Assembly: GCF_012935715.1 (NCBI RefSeq)
Contig: NZ_CP052860.1
Location: 1,054,001-1,118,000 of the forward strand
Length of the DNA: 64,000 bases
Direction of reading: 5' to 3'
From: Pseudomonas sp. ADAK13
GTDB taxonomy: Bacteria; Pseudomonadota; Gammaproteobacteria; Pseudomonadales; Pseudomonadaceae
The number at the start of each line of letters is the position of its first letter. Within the stretch, counting starts at the first letter, position 1. The translations under genes were made by a program, and so were the position numbers. Below the pieces are notes generated by a model. That model was not told the DNA's origin and searched no databases. It saw only the letters and a program-made list of their open reading frames with translations. Positions 49,215 to 56,107 of this stretch are shown here, piece by piece.

Positions 49215-50660
49215 TTACGAACCGATGTAGCTGGTTTTCACCACGGTGTAGAACTCTTGCGCATAGCGACCCTGCTCACGCGAACCGTAGGATGAACCCT
49301 TACGGCCACCGAATGGAACGTGGTAATCCACACCGGCAGTCGGCAGATTGACCATCACCATCCCGGCCTGGGAATGACGCTTGAAGTGGTTGGCGTACTT
49401 CAGCGACGTGGTGGCGATACCGGCCGACAGGCCGAACTCGGTGTCGTTGGCCATCGCCAGCGCCGCCTCGTAATCCGCCACGCGCACTACGTTGGCCACC
49501 GGGCCGAAGATCTCTTCACGGCTGATGCGCATCGCGGCTTCGCTGTCGGCAAACAGCGTCGGCGCGAGGAAGTAGCCTTCGGTGTCGCACGTCACCAGCT
49601 CACCACCGCTGACCAGCCGGGCACCTTCGCTCTGGCCGATGTCGATGTATTTCAAGTCCTGGTCCAGCTGGGCCTGGGAAACCACCGGACCAATGTCGGT
49701 ACCGGTTTTCAGCGCGTGGCCGACCTTGATCGACTTCATGCGCTCAGCCATGGCCGCGACGAACTGGTCGTGAATCCCGGCGGTGACGATAAAGCGGCTG
49801 GAAGCGGTGCAACGCTGACCGGTGGAGTAGAACGCGCTCTGTACCGACAGCTCGACGGCTTGCTTGAGGTCGGCGTCGTCGAGAATGATCTGCGGGTTCT
49901 TGCCGCCCATTTCCAACTGCACCTTGGCCTGGCGCGACACGCAGCTGACAGCGATCTGACGCCCCACACCCACCGAGCCGGTGAAGCTGATGCCGTCGAC
50001 TTTCGGGCTGTTGACCATGGCATCACCGACCACACGGCCGCTGCCCATCACCAGGTTGAACACACCGGCGGGGAAGCCGGCGCGGGAGATGATTTCGGCC
50101 AGGGCCCAGGCGCAACCCGGCACCAGTTCAGCCGGCTTGAGCACCACGCAGTTGCCGTACGCCAGAGCCGGGGCGATCTTCCAGGCAGGAATCGCGATCG
50201 GGAAGTTCCACGGCGTGATCAGGCCAACCACGCCCAAGGCTTCACGGGTCACTTCGACGTTGACGCCCGGGCGCACCGACGGCAGGTAGTCGCCGGACAG
50301 GCGCAGGCATTCACCGGCGAAGAATTTGAAGATGTTGCCGGCGCGGGTCACTTCGCCGATGGCTTCGGGCAGGGTCTTGCCCTCTTCCCGGGCCAACAGG
50401 GTGCCGAGCTCTTCGCGACGGGCGAGGATTTCAGTGCCGACTTTATCCAGGGAGTCATGACGCGCCTGGATGCCGGACGTGGACCACGCCGGGAATGCCG
50501 CGCGCGCAGCGTCGATAGCGGCATGCACCTGGGCGAGGTCAGCCTTGGCGTATTCACCAATGACATCAGACAACTCAGACGGGTTGATATTGGCCGAGTA
50601 GTCGGCGCCGGCAACCCACTGGCCACCGATGTAGTTTTCAAAACGCTTGGCTTGGGACAC
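49215..50660 (-). CDS. Alpha-ketoglutarate semialdehyde dehydrogenase
   Basis: Aldehyde dehydrogenase that oxidises 2,5-dioxopentanoate to 2-oxoglutarate, last step of the pathway. The catalytic base is E250 in LEMGGKNPQII and the nucleophile is C284 in GQRCTASSRF. The NAD fold segment ITPWNFPIAIPAWKIAPAL is present. The 481-residue length is typical. The substrate is inferred from its place between kdgD and the diacid carrier. Two hairpins flank it (50678-50705 before, 49181-49206 after). Confidence 0.92.
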   Translation of the reverse strand: MSQAKRFENYIGGQWVAGADYSANINPSELSDVIGEYAKADLAQVHAAIDAARAAFPAWSTSGIQARHDSLDKVGTEILARREELGTLLAREEGKTLPEAIGEVTRAGNIFKFFAGECLRLSGDYLPSVRPGVNVEVTREALGVVGLITPWNFPIAIPAWKIAPALAYGNCVVLKPAELVPGCAWALAEIISRAGFPAGVFNLVMGSGRVVGDAMVNSPKVDGISFTGSVGVGRQIAVSCVSRQAKVQLEMGGKNPQIILDDADLKQAVELSVQSAFYSTGQRCTASSRFIVTAGIHDQFVAAMAERMKSIKVGHALKTGTDIGPVVSQAQLDQDLKYIDIGQSEGARLVSGGELVTCDTEGYFLAPTLFADSEAAMRISREEIFGPVANVVRVADYEAALAMANDTEFGLSAGIATTSLKYANHFKRHSQAGMVMVNLPTAGVDYHVPFGGRKGSSYGSREQGRYAQEFYTVVKTSYIGS

Positions 50661-50677
50661 GAATTCTCTCCTGACGC

Positions 50678-50705
50678 AAAAAGCCGCTGATTACTCAGCG
50701 GCCTT
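50678..50705 (-). terminator. Terminator-like hairpin between kdgD and dehydrogenase
   Basis: On the minus strand GCCGCTGA pairs with TCAGCGGC across GTAA, followed by TTTTT. It lies inside the cluster, so it could partly terminate and lower expression of the downstream genes. Confidence 0.85.
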
Positions 50706-50714
50706 GGTGATGGG

Positions 50715-51626
50715 TTATTGCGCGCCTTGCTTGTCGATCAGCGCGGCCAGGGCTTCGTATTCTTCCGGCAGCAGATCGGTCAGCGGCGTACGCACGGGGC
50801 CTGCGTCATAGCCGACGATTTTCGCCCCGGCCTTGACGATGCTCACGGCGTAACCGGCCTTGCGGTTACGGATATCGAGGTACGGCAGGAAGAAGTCGTC
50901 GATGATCTTGCCGACGGTGGCGTGATCTTCCCGGGCAATGGCGTGGTAGAAATCCATCGCGGTTTTTGGAATGAAGTTGAACACCGCCGAGGAGTACACC
51001 GGCACGCCCAGGGCCTTGTAGGCAGCGGCGTAAACCTCTGCAGTCGGCAAGCCGCCCAGGTAGCTGAAACGGTCACCAAGGCGGCGGCGGATCGACACCA
51101 TCAATTCGATGTCACCCAGGCCGTCCTTGTAGCCGATCAGGTTCGGGCAGCGCTCGGCCAGGCGTTCCAGCAGCGGCGCGGTCAGGCGGCAGACGTTGCG
51201 GTTGTAGACCACAACGCCGATCTTGACCGACTTGCACACCGCTTCAACGTGGGCGGCAACCCCGTCCTGGCTGGCTTCGGTCAGGTAGTGCGGCAGCAGC
51301 AGCAGGCCTTTGGCACCCAGACGCTCGGCTTCCTGGGCGTACTCGATGGCCTGGCGGGTGGCACCGCCGACACCGGCAAGAATCGGCACGCTGGTGGCGC
51401 AGGTATCCACCGCGGTTTTCACCACTTGCGAATATTCGCTGGCCGCCAGGGAGAAAAACTCACCGGTGCCGCCAGCGGCGAACAAGGCAGTGGCGCCGTA
51501 AGGGGCCAGCCATTCCAGACGCTTGATGTAGCCCGCCTGGTGGAAATCACCCTGGGCGTTGAAATCGGTCACCGGGAAAGACAGCAGACCGTGAGAGAGG
51601 ATGGACTTCAGTTCTTGTGGATTCAT
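50715..51626 (-). CDS. kdgD: 5-dehydro-4-deoxyglucarate dehydratase
   Basis: Decarboxylates and dehydrates 5-dehydro-4-deoxyglucarate to 2,5-dioxopentanoate (ketoglutarate semialdehyde). It is a DHDPS-like TIM barrel of 303 residues; the Schiff-base lysine is K167 in [13 protein letters not shown] and the catalytic tyrosine is Y141 (VVVYNRN). The [16 protein letters not shown] loop near residues 50-65 binds the keto acid. It leads the minus-strand cluster, whose promoter region carries a candidate operator for the nearby GntR regulator. Confidence 0.94.
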   Translation of the reverse strand: MNPQELKSILSHGLLSFPVTDFNAQGDFHQAGYIKRLEWLAPYGATALFAAGGTGEFFSLAASEYSQVVKTAVDTCATSVPILAGVGGATRQAIEYAQEAERLGAKGLLLLPHYLTEASQDGVAAHVEAVCKSVKIGVVVYNRNVCRLTAPLLERLAERCPNLIGYKDGLGDIELMVSIRRRLGDRFSYLGGLPTAEVYAAAYKALGVPVYSSAVFNFIPKTAMDFYHAIAREDHATVGKIIDDFFLPYLDIRNRKAGYAVSIVKAGAKIVGYDAGPVRTPLTDLLPEEYEALAALIDKQGAQ

Positions 51627-51684
51627 TATTCGAACACCCTGGGCGAAGACTTTCTGTTGTGAGATTACGGATGGTTATCTTGAT

Positions 51685-51704
51685 GTCGTACGTCATCGTA
51701 CAAC
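51685..51704 (-). promoter_or_regulatory. Candidate GntR/FCD operator ahead of kdgD
   Basis: GTCGTACGTCATCGTACAAC holds a perfect inverted repeat GTACG-N4-CGTAC at 51688-51701, located 59-78 bases upstream of the kdgD ATG. The motif resembles sites of FadR/FCD-type regulators, and a related sequence lies before the regulator gene itself (54009-54034). Confidence 0.6.
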
Positions 51705-51770
51705 TATAAAAATATTCGTCAACTGCAATTCATCGACCTTCTACCGGTTCGGGATTTGTACACGCCTGCC

Positions 51771-51798
51771 TTGACGTAGGAAATTTCTCCTCTATGCT
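51771..51798 (+). promoter_or_regulatory. Sigma-70 type promoter of the phospholipase-like gene
   Basis: TTGACG at 51771-51776 and TATGCT at 51793-51798 are 16 bases apart. The expected start of transcription is near 51805, just before the LexA-type box, and about 57 bases ahead of the ATG. Confidence 0.7.
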
Positions 51799-51806
51799 CG
51801 CTTTAG

Positions 51807-51822
51807 CTGTATATACATACAG
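51807..51822 (+). promoter_or_regulatory. LexA (SOS) box
   Basis: CTGTATATACATACAG differs from the consensus CTGTATATATATACAG at one base. It overlaps the predicted transcription start of the downstream gene, the position expected for a repressor site. Confidence 0.8.
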
Positions 51823-51861
51823 TTATTACGGAAGATTCCTACGACATAGCAAGGAGCTAAC

Positions 51862-53016
51862 ATGTCAGGTCTTGAACTCGCTGCACCTGAAAAAAACCCG
51901 CCCACCCTGCGTTTTGAAGGCGGTGAACACACCGCCATCGGCGACGACACCCTGCTGCGCTTCGTCAAGGATGCCCCGGCGATTCCCGCCCGGCAGGTCG
52001 AATTGCACCTGCCCAACGGCCTTGCCCTGCGCTATGGCCAGATCATCGCCCTAGGTGGCGATTTCTATGGCATTCCCGGGCGCCCCATCAACGAAGGCAC
52101 ATCGCCCGCTGATCGCGTGCAGCGCTTTACCGATGCGTTCAACTCGCTGGCGGTACTCCCGGCATCACGGGAGGAAGCGGGCAAAATCCTGGCGGTGATG
52201 CAGAAGGAGATCAACGCGGTCAACCAGGCGATCAAGGACGGCAAGCAACCCCACGAGGCCTATGACGCGTTGGGTGACACGTTGTCGGAAGAATGGAACC
52301 GCATCACCGGCGGCGGCAGTGCCGTGTCGGCGCTGGTTCCCCTGGGGCGTTACCTGAAACTGGCGGCAGACAATGCCGACCACTTCGGCGAGTGGGCGTT
52401 GGCGGCCTACCTGGCGGGCCATACTGCGGCGCTGCAACAAGCAGTCGTAGCCCATCAGACCGGCACCGACCAGGCGCTGGAACTGGCCTACGCGATGAAC
52501 AGCTTTGCTGATCACTTTTTGACCGACCTGTTTTCTGCCGGCCACCTGCGGGTTCCGCGCAAACAACTGGCGGCGGTGGTGACACCGGGTGAACTGGGCT
52601 CGCTGATCAGCCGCTTCATGCACGATGAAGACAGCAAGTTCGGGCTCAATGTGCGCAACGCCCTGGGCGAGCAGTGGCACGCCTACGGTGACAAACGTTA
52701 TTTCGACAGCAACGACGCGGCCAACCGGGCCATGGTCAAACGGGCCGTGCAGGCTTCGGCCGACGAAATCTTCGAAACGTTTATCAGCGGCGTGGCGCCC
52801 TCCCCGGCCAATTTCAGGGCGCCGTTGTACGTGCCGGACCTGAACGCCGCGCAAAACCCGGCAAACAACTTTTCACCGCTGTTCAAGGCTGAAGGCGACA
52901 AAGTGCTGCGGCGCAAAGACGTCAACAACCTGAACGACAAGCAGTGGACCAATGACTGGTGGGGGTGGAGCACGTATCTGCTGCTGAAGGACTACAAGCC
53001 GAATCAGCCGGCCTGA
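51862..53016 (+). CDS. Phospholipase C-like protein
   Basis: A 384-residue protein that I match by memory to the phosphatidylcholine-hydrolysing phospholipase C described in P. fluorescens. The helix-rich core contains LKLAADNADHFGEWALAAYLAGH (near residues 167-189) and SFADHFLTDLFSAGHLRVPRK (near 214-234), His/Asp patterns like those of zinc-dependent phospholipases C and S1/P1 nucleases. No signal peptide is seen, so export is unexplained. GGAG lies about 8 bases before the ATG (AAGGAGCTAAC). A sigma-70 promoter and LexA box precede it; it is divergent from kdgD. The catalytic assignment is tentative. Confidence 0.72.
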   Translation: MSGLELAAPEKNPPTLRFEGGEHTAIGDDTLLRFVKDAPAIPARQVELHLPNGLALRYGQIIALGGDFYGIPGRPINEGTSPADRVQRFTDAFNSLAVLPASREEAGKILAVMQKEINAVNQAIKDGKQPHEAYDALGDTLSEEWNRITGGGSAVSALVPLGRYLKLAADNADHFGEWALAAYLAGHTAALQQAVVAHQTGTDQALELAYAMNSFADHFLTDLFSAGHLRVPRKQLAAVVTPGELGSLISRFMHDEDSKFGLNVRNALGEQWHAYGDKRYFDSNDAANRAMVKRAVQASADEIFETFISGVAPSPANFRAPLYVPDLNAAQNPANNFSPLFKAEGDKVLRRKDVNNLNDKQWTNDWWGWSTYLLLKDYKPNQPA

Positions 53017-53046
53017 ACGACATGAGTTAAGCCTTGTGCATTAACC

Positions 53047-53179
53047 TGTGGCGAGGGAGCTTGCTCCCGTTGGGCTGCGAAGCAGCCCCAGCGGGAACAC
53101 GGGGTTCTTTCAGAGAGAACTCGGGGGAATGGTTTTGGGGCCGCTGCGCGGCCCAACGGGAGCAAGCTCCCTCGCCACA
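53047..53179. repeat. REP pair, TGTGGCGAGGGAGCTTGCTCCC type, long loop
   Basis: Arms of about 27 bases (left from 53047, right ending 53179) enclose a long central part that contains GGGCTGCGAAGCAGCCC and GGCCGCTGCGCGGCC stems. It lies between the convergent phospholipase-like gene and the GntR gene. Confidence 0.92.
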
Positions 53180-53207
53180 ATGAGCTTTCAAGCCTTCCAG
53201 GCTGGAA

Positions 53208-53957
53208 TCAACCGCGCTGCGCTTCTGCCTCTTCATGGGCATGGCGCAGCCGCTCACGGCTGTTGGTCAGGTGCAACCGCATGGCCGCCCGCGCCGCGTC
53301 CGAGTCCTGGCGAGCGATCGCCTCATAGATCTCTTCGTGTTCACGGCTCAGGCGACTCATGTAGTGCTGCTGGTCATCATGGGCCAGGCGGGCCGAGTTC
53401 AGCCGCGTGCGCGGAATGATGCTGGTGCCCAGGTGGGTCATGATGTCGGTGAAATAGCGATTGCCGGTGGACAGGGCAATCTGCAGATGGAACTGGAAGT
53501 CCGACGCCACCGCATCACCGGCGTGGGCCGCGCTTTCGTTCAGGGCATCGAGGGCGGCGCGCATGCCAGCCAATTGCTCCTCGCTGCGACGCTGGGCGGC
53601 GAGCCCGGCAGACTCCACTTCCAGACTGATCCGCAGCTCAAGGATGGCCAGCACATCCCGCAGCGTCACCACGGTGGCCGGGTCGATGCGGAAGCCGCTG
53701 GGGCTTGGCGTGTCCAGCACAAAGGTGCCGATACCGTGACGGGTTTCCACCTGCCCCGCCGCCTGCAATCGCGAGATGGCTTCACGCACCACGGTGCGGC
53801 TGACCCCATGGGCGTCCATGATCGCCGACTCGGTGGGCAGTTTGTCGCCACGTTTGAGTTGGCCGTCGCGGATCTGCTCGGACAACACCGTGACCAATTC
53901 CTGGGCAAGGCTGCGGCGCTTGCGGGGAAGACGAGGGGCGGCGCTGGCGTTTTCCAT
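53208..53957 (-). CDS. GntR-family regulator with FCD domain
   Basis: Transcription factor of the FadR subfamily, 249 residues. A winged HTH covers about residues 15-80 (GDKLPTESAIMDAHGVSRTVVREAISRL), and an FCD effector domain of helices follows (about 95-235), with the metal-ligand-like Asp and His spread through DFQFHLQIALSTGNRYF and the later LSREHEEIYEAIARQD. It lies beside the galactarate cluster and is probably its repressor, inducible by a sugar diacid or pathway intermediate. A sequence related to the kdgD operator is upstream of its ATG. Confidence 0.9.
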   Translation of the reverse strand: MENASAAPRLPRKRRSLAQELVTVLSEQIRDGQLKRGDKLPTESAIMDAHGVSRTVVREAISRLQAAGQVETRHGIGTFVLDTPSPSGFRIDPATVVTLRDVLAILELRISLEVESAGLAAQRRSEEQLAGMRAALDALNESAAHAGDAVASDFQFHLQIALSTGNRYFTDIMTHLGTSIIPRTRLNSARLAHDDQQHYMSRLSREHEEIYEAIARQDSDAARAAMRLHLTNSRERLRHAHEEAEAQRG

Positions 53958-54008
53958 GATGAATCATCTATCTCGGCGATCAGAAGTACGCATGATAGCC
54001 CATGGCGG

Positions 54009-54034
54009 TTGTACGATCACCGTTACGTCATGAC
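54009..54034. promoter_or_regulatory. Candidate autoregulatory operator of the GntR gene
   Basis: TTGTACGATCACC followed by GTTACGTCATGAC shares TTGTACGAT and TACGTCAT with the kdgD site, but with a longer gap between halves. It lies 52-77 bases upstream of the regulator's ATG. Confidence 0.4.
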
Positions 54035-54066
54035 TTTCATCTATAACCGCCGGGGTTTTCATCGGG

Positions 54067-54100
54067 CAAAAAAATGCCCCGGCATTGCCGAGGCATTTTT
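54067..54100 (-). terminator. Terminator after sspB
   Basis: On the minus strand AATGCC pairs with GGCATTTTTTT across CCGGCATTGCCGA-type inner sequence, ending in a T run. Confidence 0.85.
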
Positions 54101-54127
54101 AACACTGGCCCGAGGACCGGCGTTTTG

Positions 54128-54547
54128 TTACTTCACCACTTTCAGACTCGGCCGACCGCTTGGACGCGGTGGCTCGGAATCCGGCGGCGGTACGTCATCT
54201 TCGCCTTCGAGCTCGATCGCTTCGTCTTCCTCAAGGGACGACTCCAGATCAAACACCATGCCCTGGCCGTTTTCCCGGGCGTAAATCCCGAGGATGGCGC
54301 CAATAGGCACGAACAGCGTATGCGGCACACCGCCGAAACGCCCTTCAAAGCTGACCGCTTCATTGTCCATGTGCAGGTGTCGCACAGCACTGGGTGAAAC
54401 GTTCAGGACGATTTGTCCGTCACTGGCAAAACCTTGCGGTACCTGAACCGCAGGAAACTCGGAATTGACCAGCATGTGCGGGGTGCAATCGTTGTCCACT
54501 ATCCACTCATAGAGCGCGCGGACCAGGTAAGGTCGACTGGAGTTCAT
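54128..54547 (-). CDS. sspB: ClpXP specificity-enhancing factor SspB
   Basis: Adaptor that delivers ssrA-tagged proteins to ClpXP. The 139-residue protein has the conserved core SSRPYLVRALYEWIVDNDCTPHMLV (from residue 3) that forms the tag-binding dimer, then a linker and an acidic C-terminal tail with hydrophobic ending (GRPSLKVVK) expected to dock on ClpX. The ATG at 54547 is used rather than a TTG one codon earlier. It follows sspA by 17 bases on the minus strand. Confidence 0.94.
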   Translation of the reverse strand: MNSSRPYLVRALYEWIVDNDCTPHMLVNSEFPAVQVPQGFASDGQIVLNVSPSAVRHLHMDNEAVSFEGRFGGVPHTLFVPIGAILGIYARENGQGMVFDLESSLEEDEAIELEGEDDVPPPDSEPPRPSGRPSLKVVK

Positions 54548-54564
54548 CAACGGCTCCTTAAGCC

Positions 54565-55182
54565 TTAGCGCATATCGCGTTCGACACCAGACAGACTCGC
54601 CTGGAAAGCCTCACGCGCAAACTGGCGCTCCATGTAGTCAAGCAGCGGCTTGGCAGGCCGCGGCAATTCAATGCCCAAAATCGGCAAGCGCCAGAGTATG
54701 GGTAATAGGCAGCAATCCACCAGACTTTGTTCCTCGCTGAGGAAAAAAGGTTTGTCGGCAAATAACGGCGAAACACCGGTCAGGCTCTCGCGCAATTCCT
54801 TGCGCGCCTGAACCCGGGCCGCTTCTTTACTGCGTGAATCCAGAATCAGGTCCACCAGGCCACACCAGTCACGCTGGATCCGATGGATCAGCAGGCGGCT
54901 GTTGGCACGCGCCACCGGATACACCGGCAACAACGGTGGATGGGGATAACGCTCATCCAGGTATTCCATCACCACGGTTGACTCCCACAACGCCAGGTCA
55001 CGATCGACCAGGGTGGGCAAGCTGCCGTAAGGGTTCACTTCGATCAGCTTCGGCGGATGACGCCCCGCCTCCACAGTAATGATCTCTGCGCTGACACCCT
55101 TCTCTGCGAGCACGATGCGTACTCGGTGGGAATAGTGGTCGGCGGGGTCGGAGTAACAGGCCAACCGATTGGTCACGCCCAT
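54565..55182 (-). CDS. sspA: Stringent starvation protein A
   Basis: RNA-polymerase-associated protein of the GST fold, 205 residues, needed for acid tolerance and stationary-phase gene control in E. coli, and for virulence gene regulation in several proteobacteria. The thioredoxin-like part includes [19 protein letters not shown] and [28 protein letters not shown]. It is not expected to bind glutathione. It lies in an operon with sspB. In the reverse direction the upstream region holds the large petABC terminator. Confidence 0.95.
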   Translation of the reverse strand: MGVTNRLACYSDPADHYSHRVRIVLAEKGVSAEIITVEAGRHPPKLIEVNPYGSLPTLVDRDLALWESTVVMEYLDERYPHPPLLPVYPVARANSRLLIHRIQRDWCGLVDLILDSRSKEAARVQARKELRESLTGVSPLFADKPFFLSEEQSLVDCCLLPILWRLPILGIELPRPAKPLLDYMERQFAREAFQASLSGVERDMR

Positions 55183-55227
55183 GGCGGTCCTCCTCGCTTG
55201 TTGAAATTATCGGAAGCTCAAAAACGA

Positions 55228-55298
55228 GCGCGCCCAGTGAGCATCTCCGTGACGCCTGGATAAACCAGACTTACCTTCAGAGATGCCGCTGGGCGCGC
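55228..55298 (-). terminator. Large branched terminator after petABC
   Basis: On the minus strand outer arms of ten bases (GCGCGCCCAG, 55298-55289 and CTGGGCGCGC, 55237-55228) enclose a second stem of seven bases (GCATCTC 55286-55280 with GAGATGC 55247-55241) and a small inner CTGG/CCAG stem. TTTTT follows at 55224-55220. The total span is 71 bases, unusually large for a terminator. Confidence 0.8.
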
Positions 55299-55327
55299 AA
55301 GATTAACAGCAATTACTTACGGTTGGA

Positions 55328-56107
55328 TCAATGCACATCCTTCCAGTATTCGCGTTTCAGCAGATAGGCGAACACGAAGAAGAAGGCCAGGTACAGCAAC
55401 ACATAGGTACCAATGCGCTGATGCTGCAGCTTCACTGGGTTGGCCGAGTAGGCCAGGAAGGTCACCAGATTCTTGACCTTCTCGTCGAACTGCTCTTCGT
55501 TCAGCGCGCCGGTCTTCGGCACTATGGTCAGCTGATCGCACGCTTCATGAGTCAAAGGCGTACCGGTGAGCGGATCATACTGCTTCTTGCCGTCTTCGAC
55601 GATTTGTACTTGCTTGCATCCTACCACTTGGCGGCCTTGCAGGCCGACCAGAACGTTAGGCATACCGACGTTCGGGAACACTTTGTTGTTCACGCCGTAG
55701 GGACGCGTCGGGTCTTCGTAGAAGGATTTCAGGTAGCCATAGAGCCAATCGGTACCACGCACACGGGCCACCAGGGTCAGGTCGGGCGGTGCAGCCCCGA
55801 ACCAGGTCTTGGCGTCGGCCGGTTGCATGCCAATGGTCATGTGGTCGCCGATCTTCGCACCGGTGAACACCGAGTGGCTGAGCATCACGTCATGGGGGAT
55901 GCCCAGGTCATCGGCTACGCGCTCGTAACGCTGGAACTTGGCACTGTGGCAGCCCATGCAGTAGTTGGTGAACGTACGCAGCCCGTCCTGCATCGCAGCC
56001 TTGTCCGACACATCGATGTCGACTTTTTCCAGCTCTGGGCCGTGTTCAGCGGCGAAAGACAGCAGCGGCAAGGCCGCAAGAATGAATGCAACGAATAATT
56101 TTTTCAT
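55328..56107 (-). CDS. petC: Ubiquinol-cytochrome c reductase, cytochrome c1
   Basis: Haem c subunit of the cytochrome bc1 complex, passing electrons from the Rieske protein to soluble cytochrome c. A signal peptide at residues 1-20 (LFVAFILAALPLLSFA) precedes the mature part. The haem site CMGCHSA is at C50-C53-H54. A C-terminal membrane helix (TYVLLYLAFFFVFAYLL) anchors it. The ATG overlaps the petB stop by one base. The 259-residue length is normal. It ends the petABC operon before a large terminator. Confidence 0.96.
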   Translation of the reverse strand: MKKLFVAFILAALPLLSFAAEHGPELEKVDIDVSDKAAMQDGLRTFTNYCMGCHSAKFQRYERVADDLGIPHDVMLSHSVFTGAKIGDHMTIGMQPADAKTWFGAAPPDLTLVARVRGTDWLYGYLKSFYEDPTRPYGVNNKVFPNVGMPNVLVGLQGRQVVGCKQVQIVEDGKKQYDPLTGTPLTHEACDQLTIVPKTGALNEEQFDEKVKNLVTFLAYSANPVKLQHQRIGTYVLLYLAFFFVFAYLLKREYWKDVH

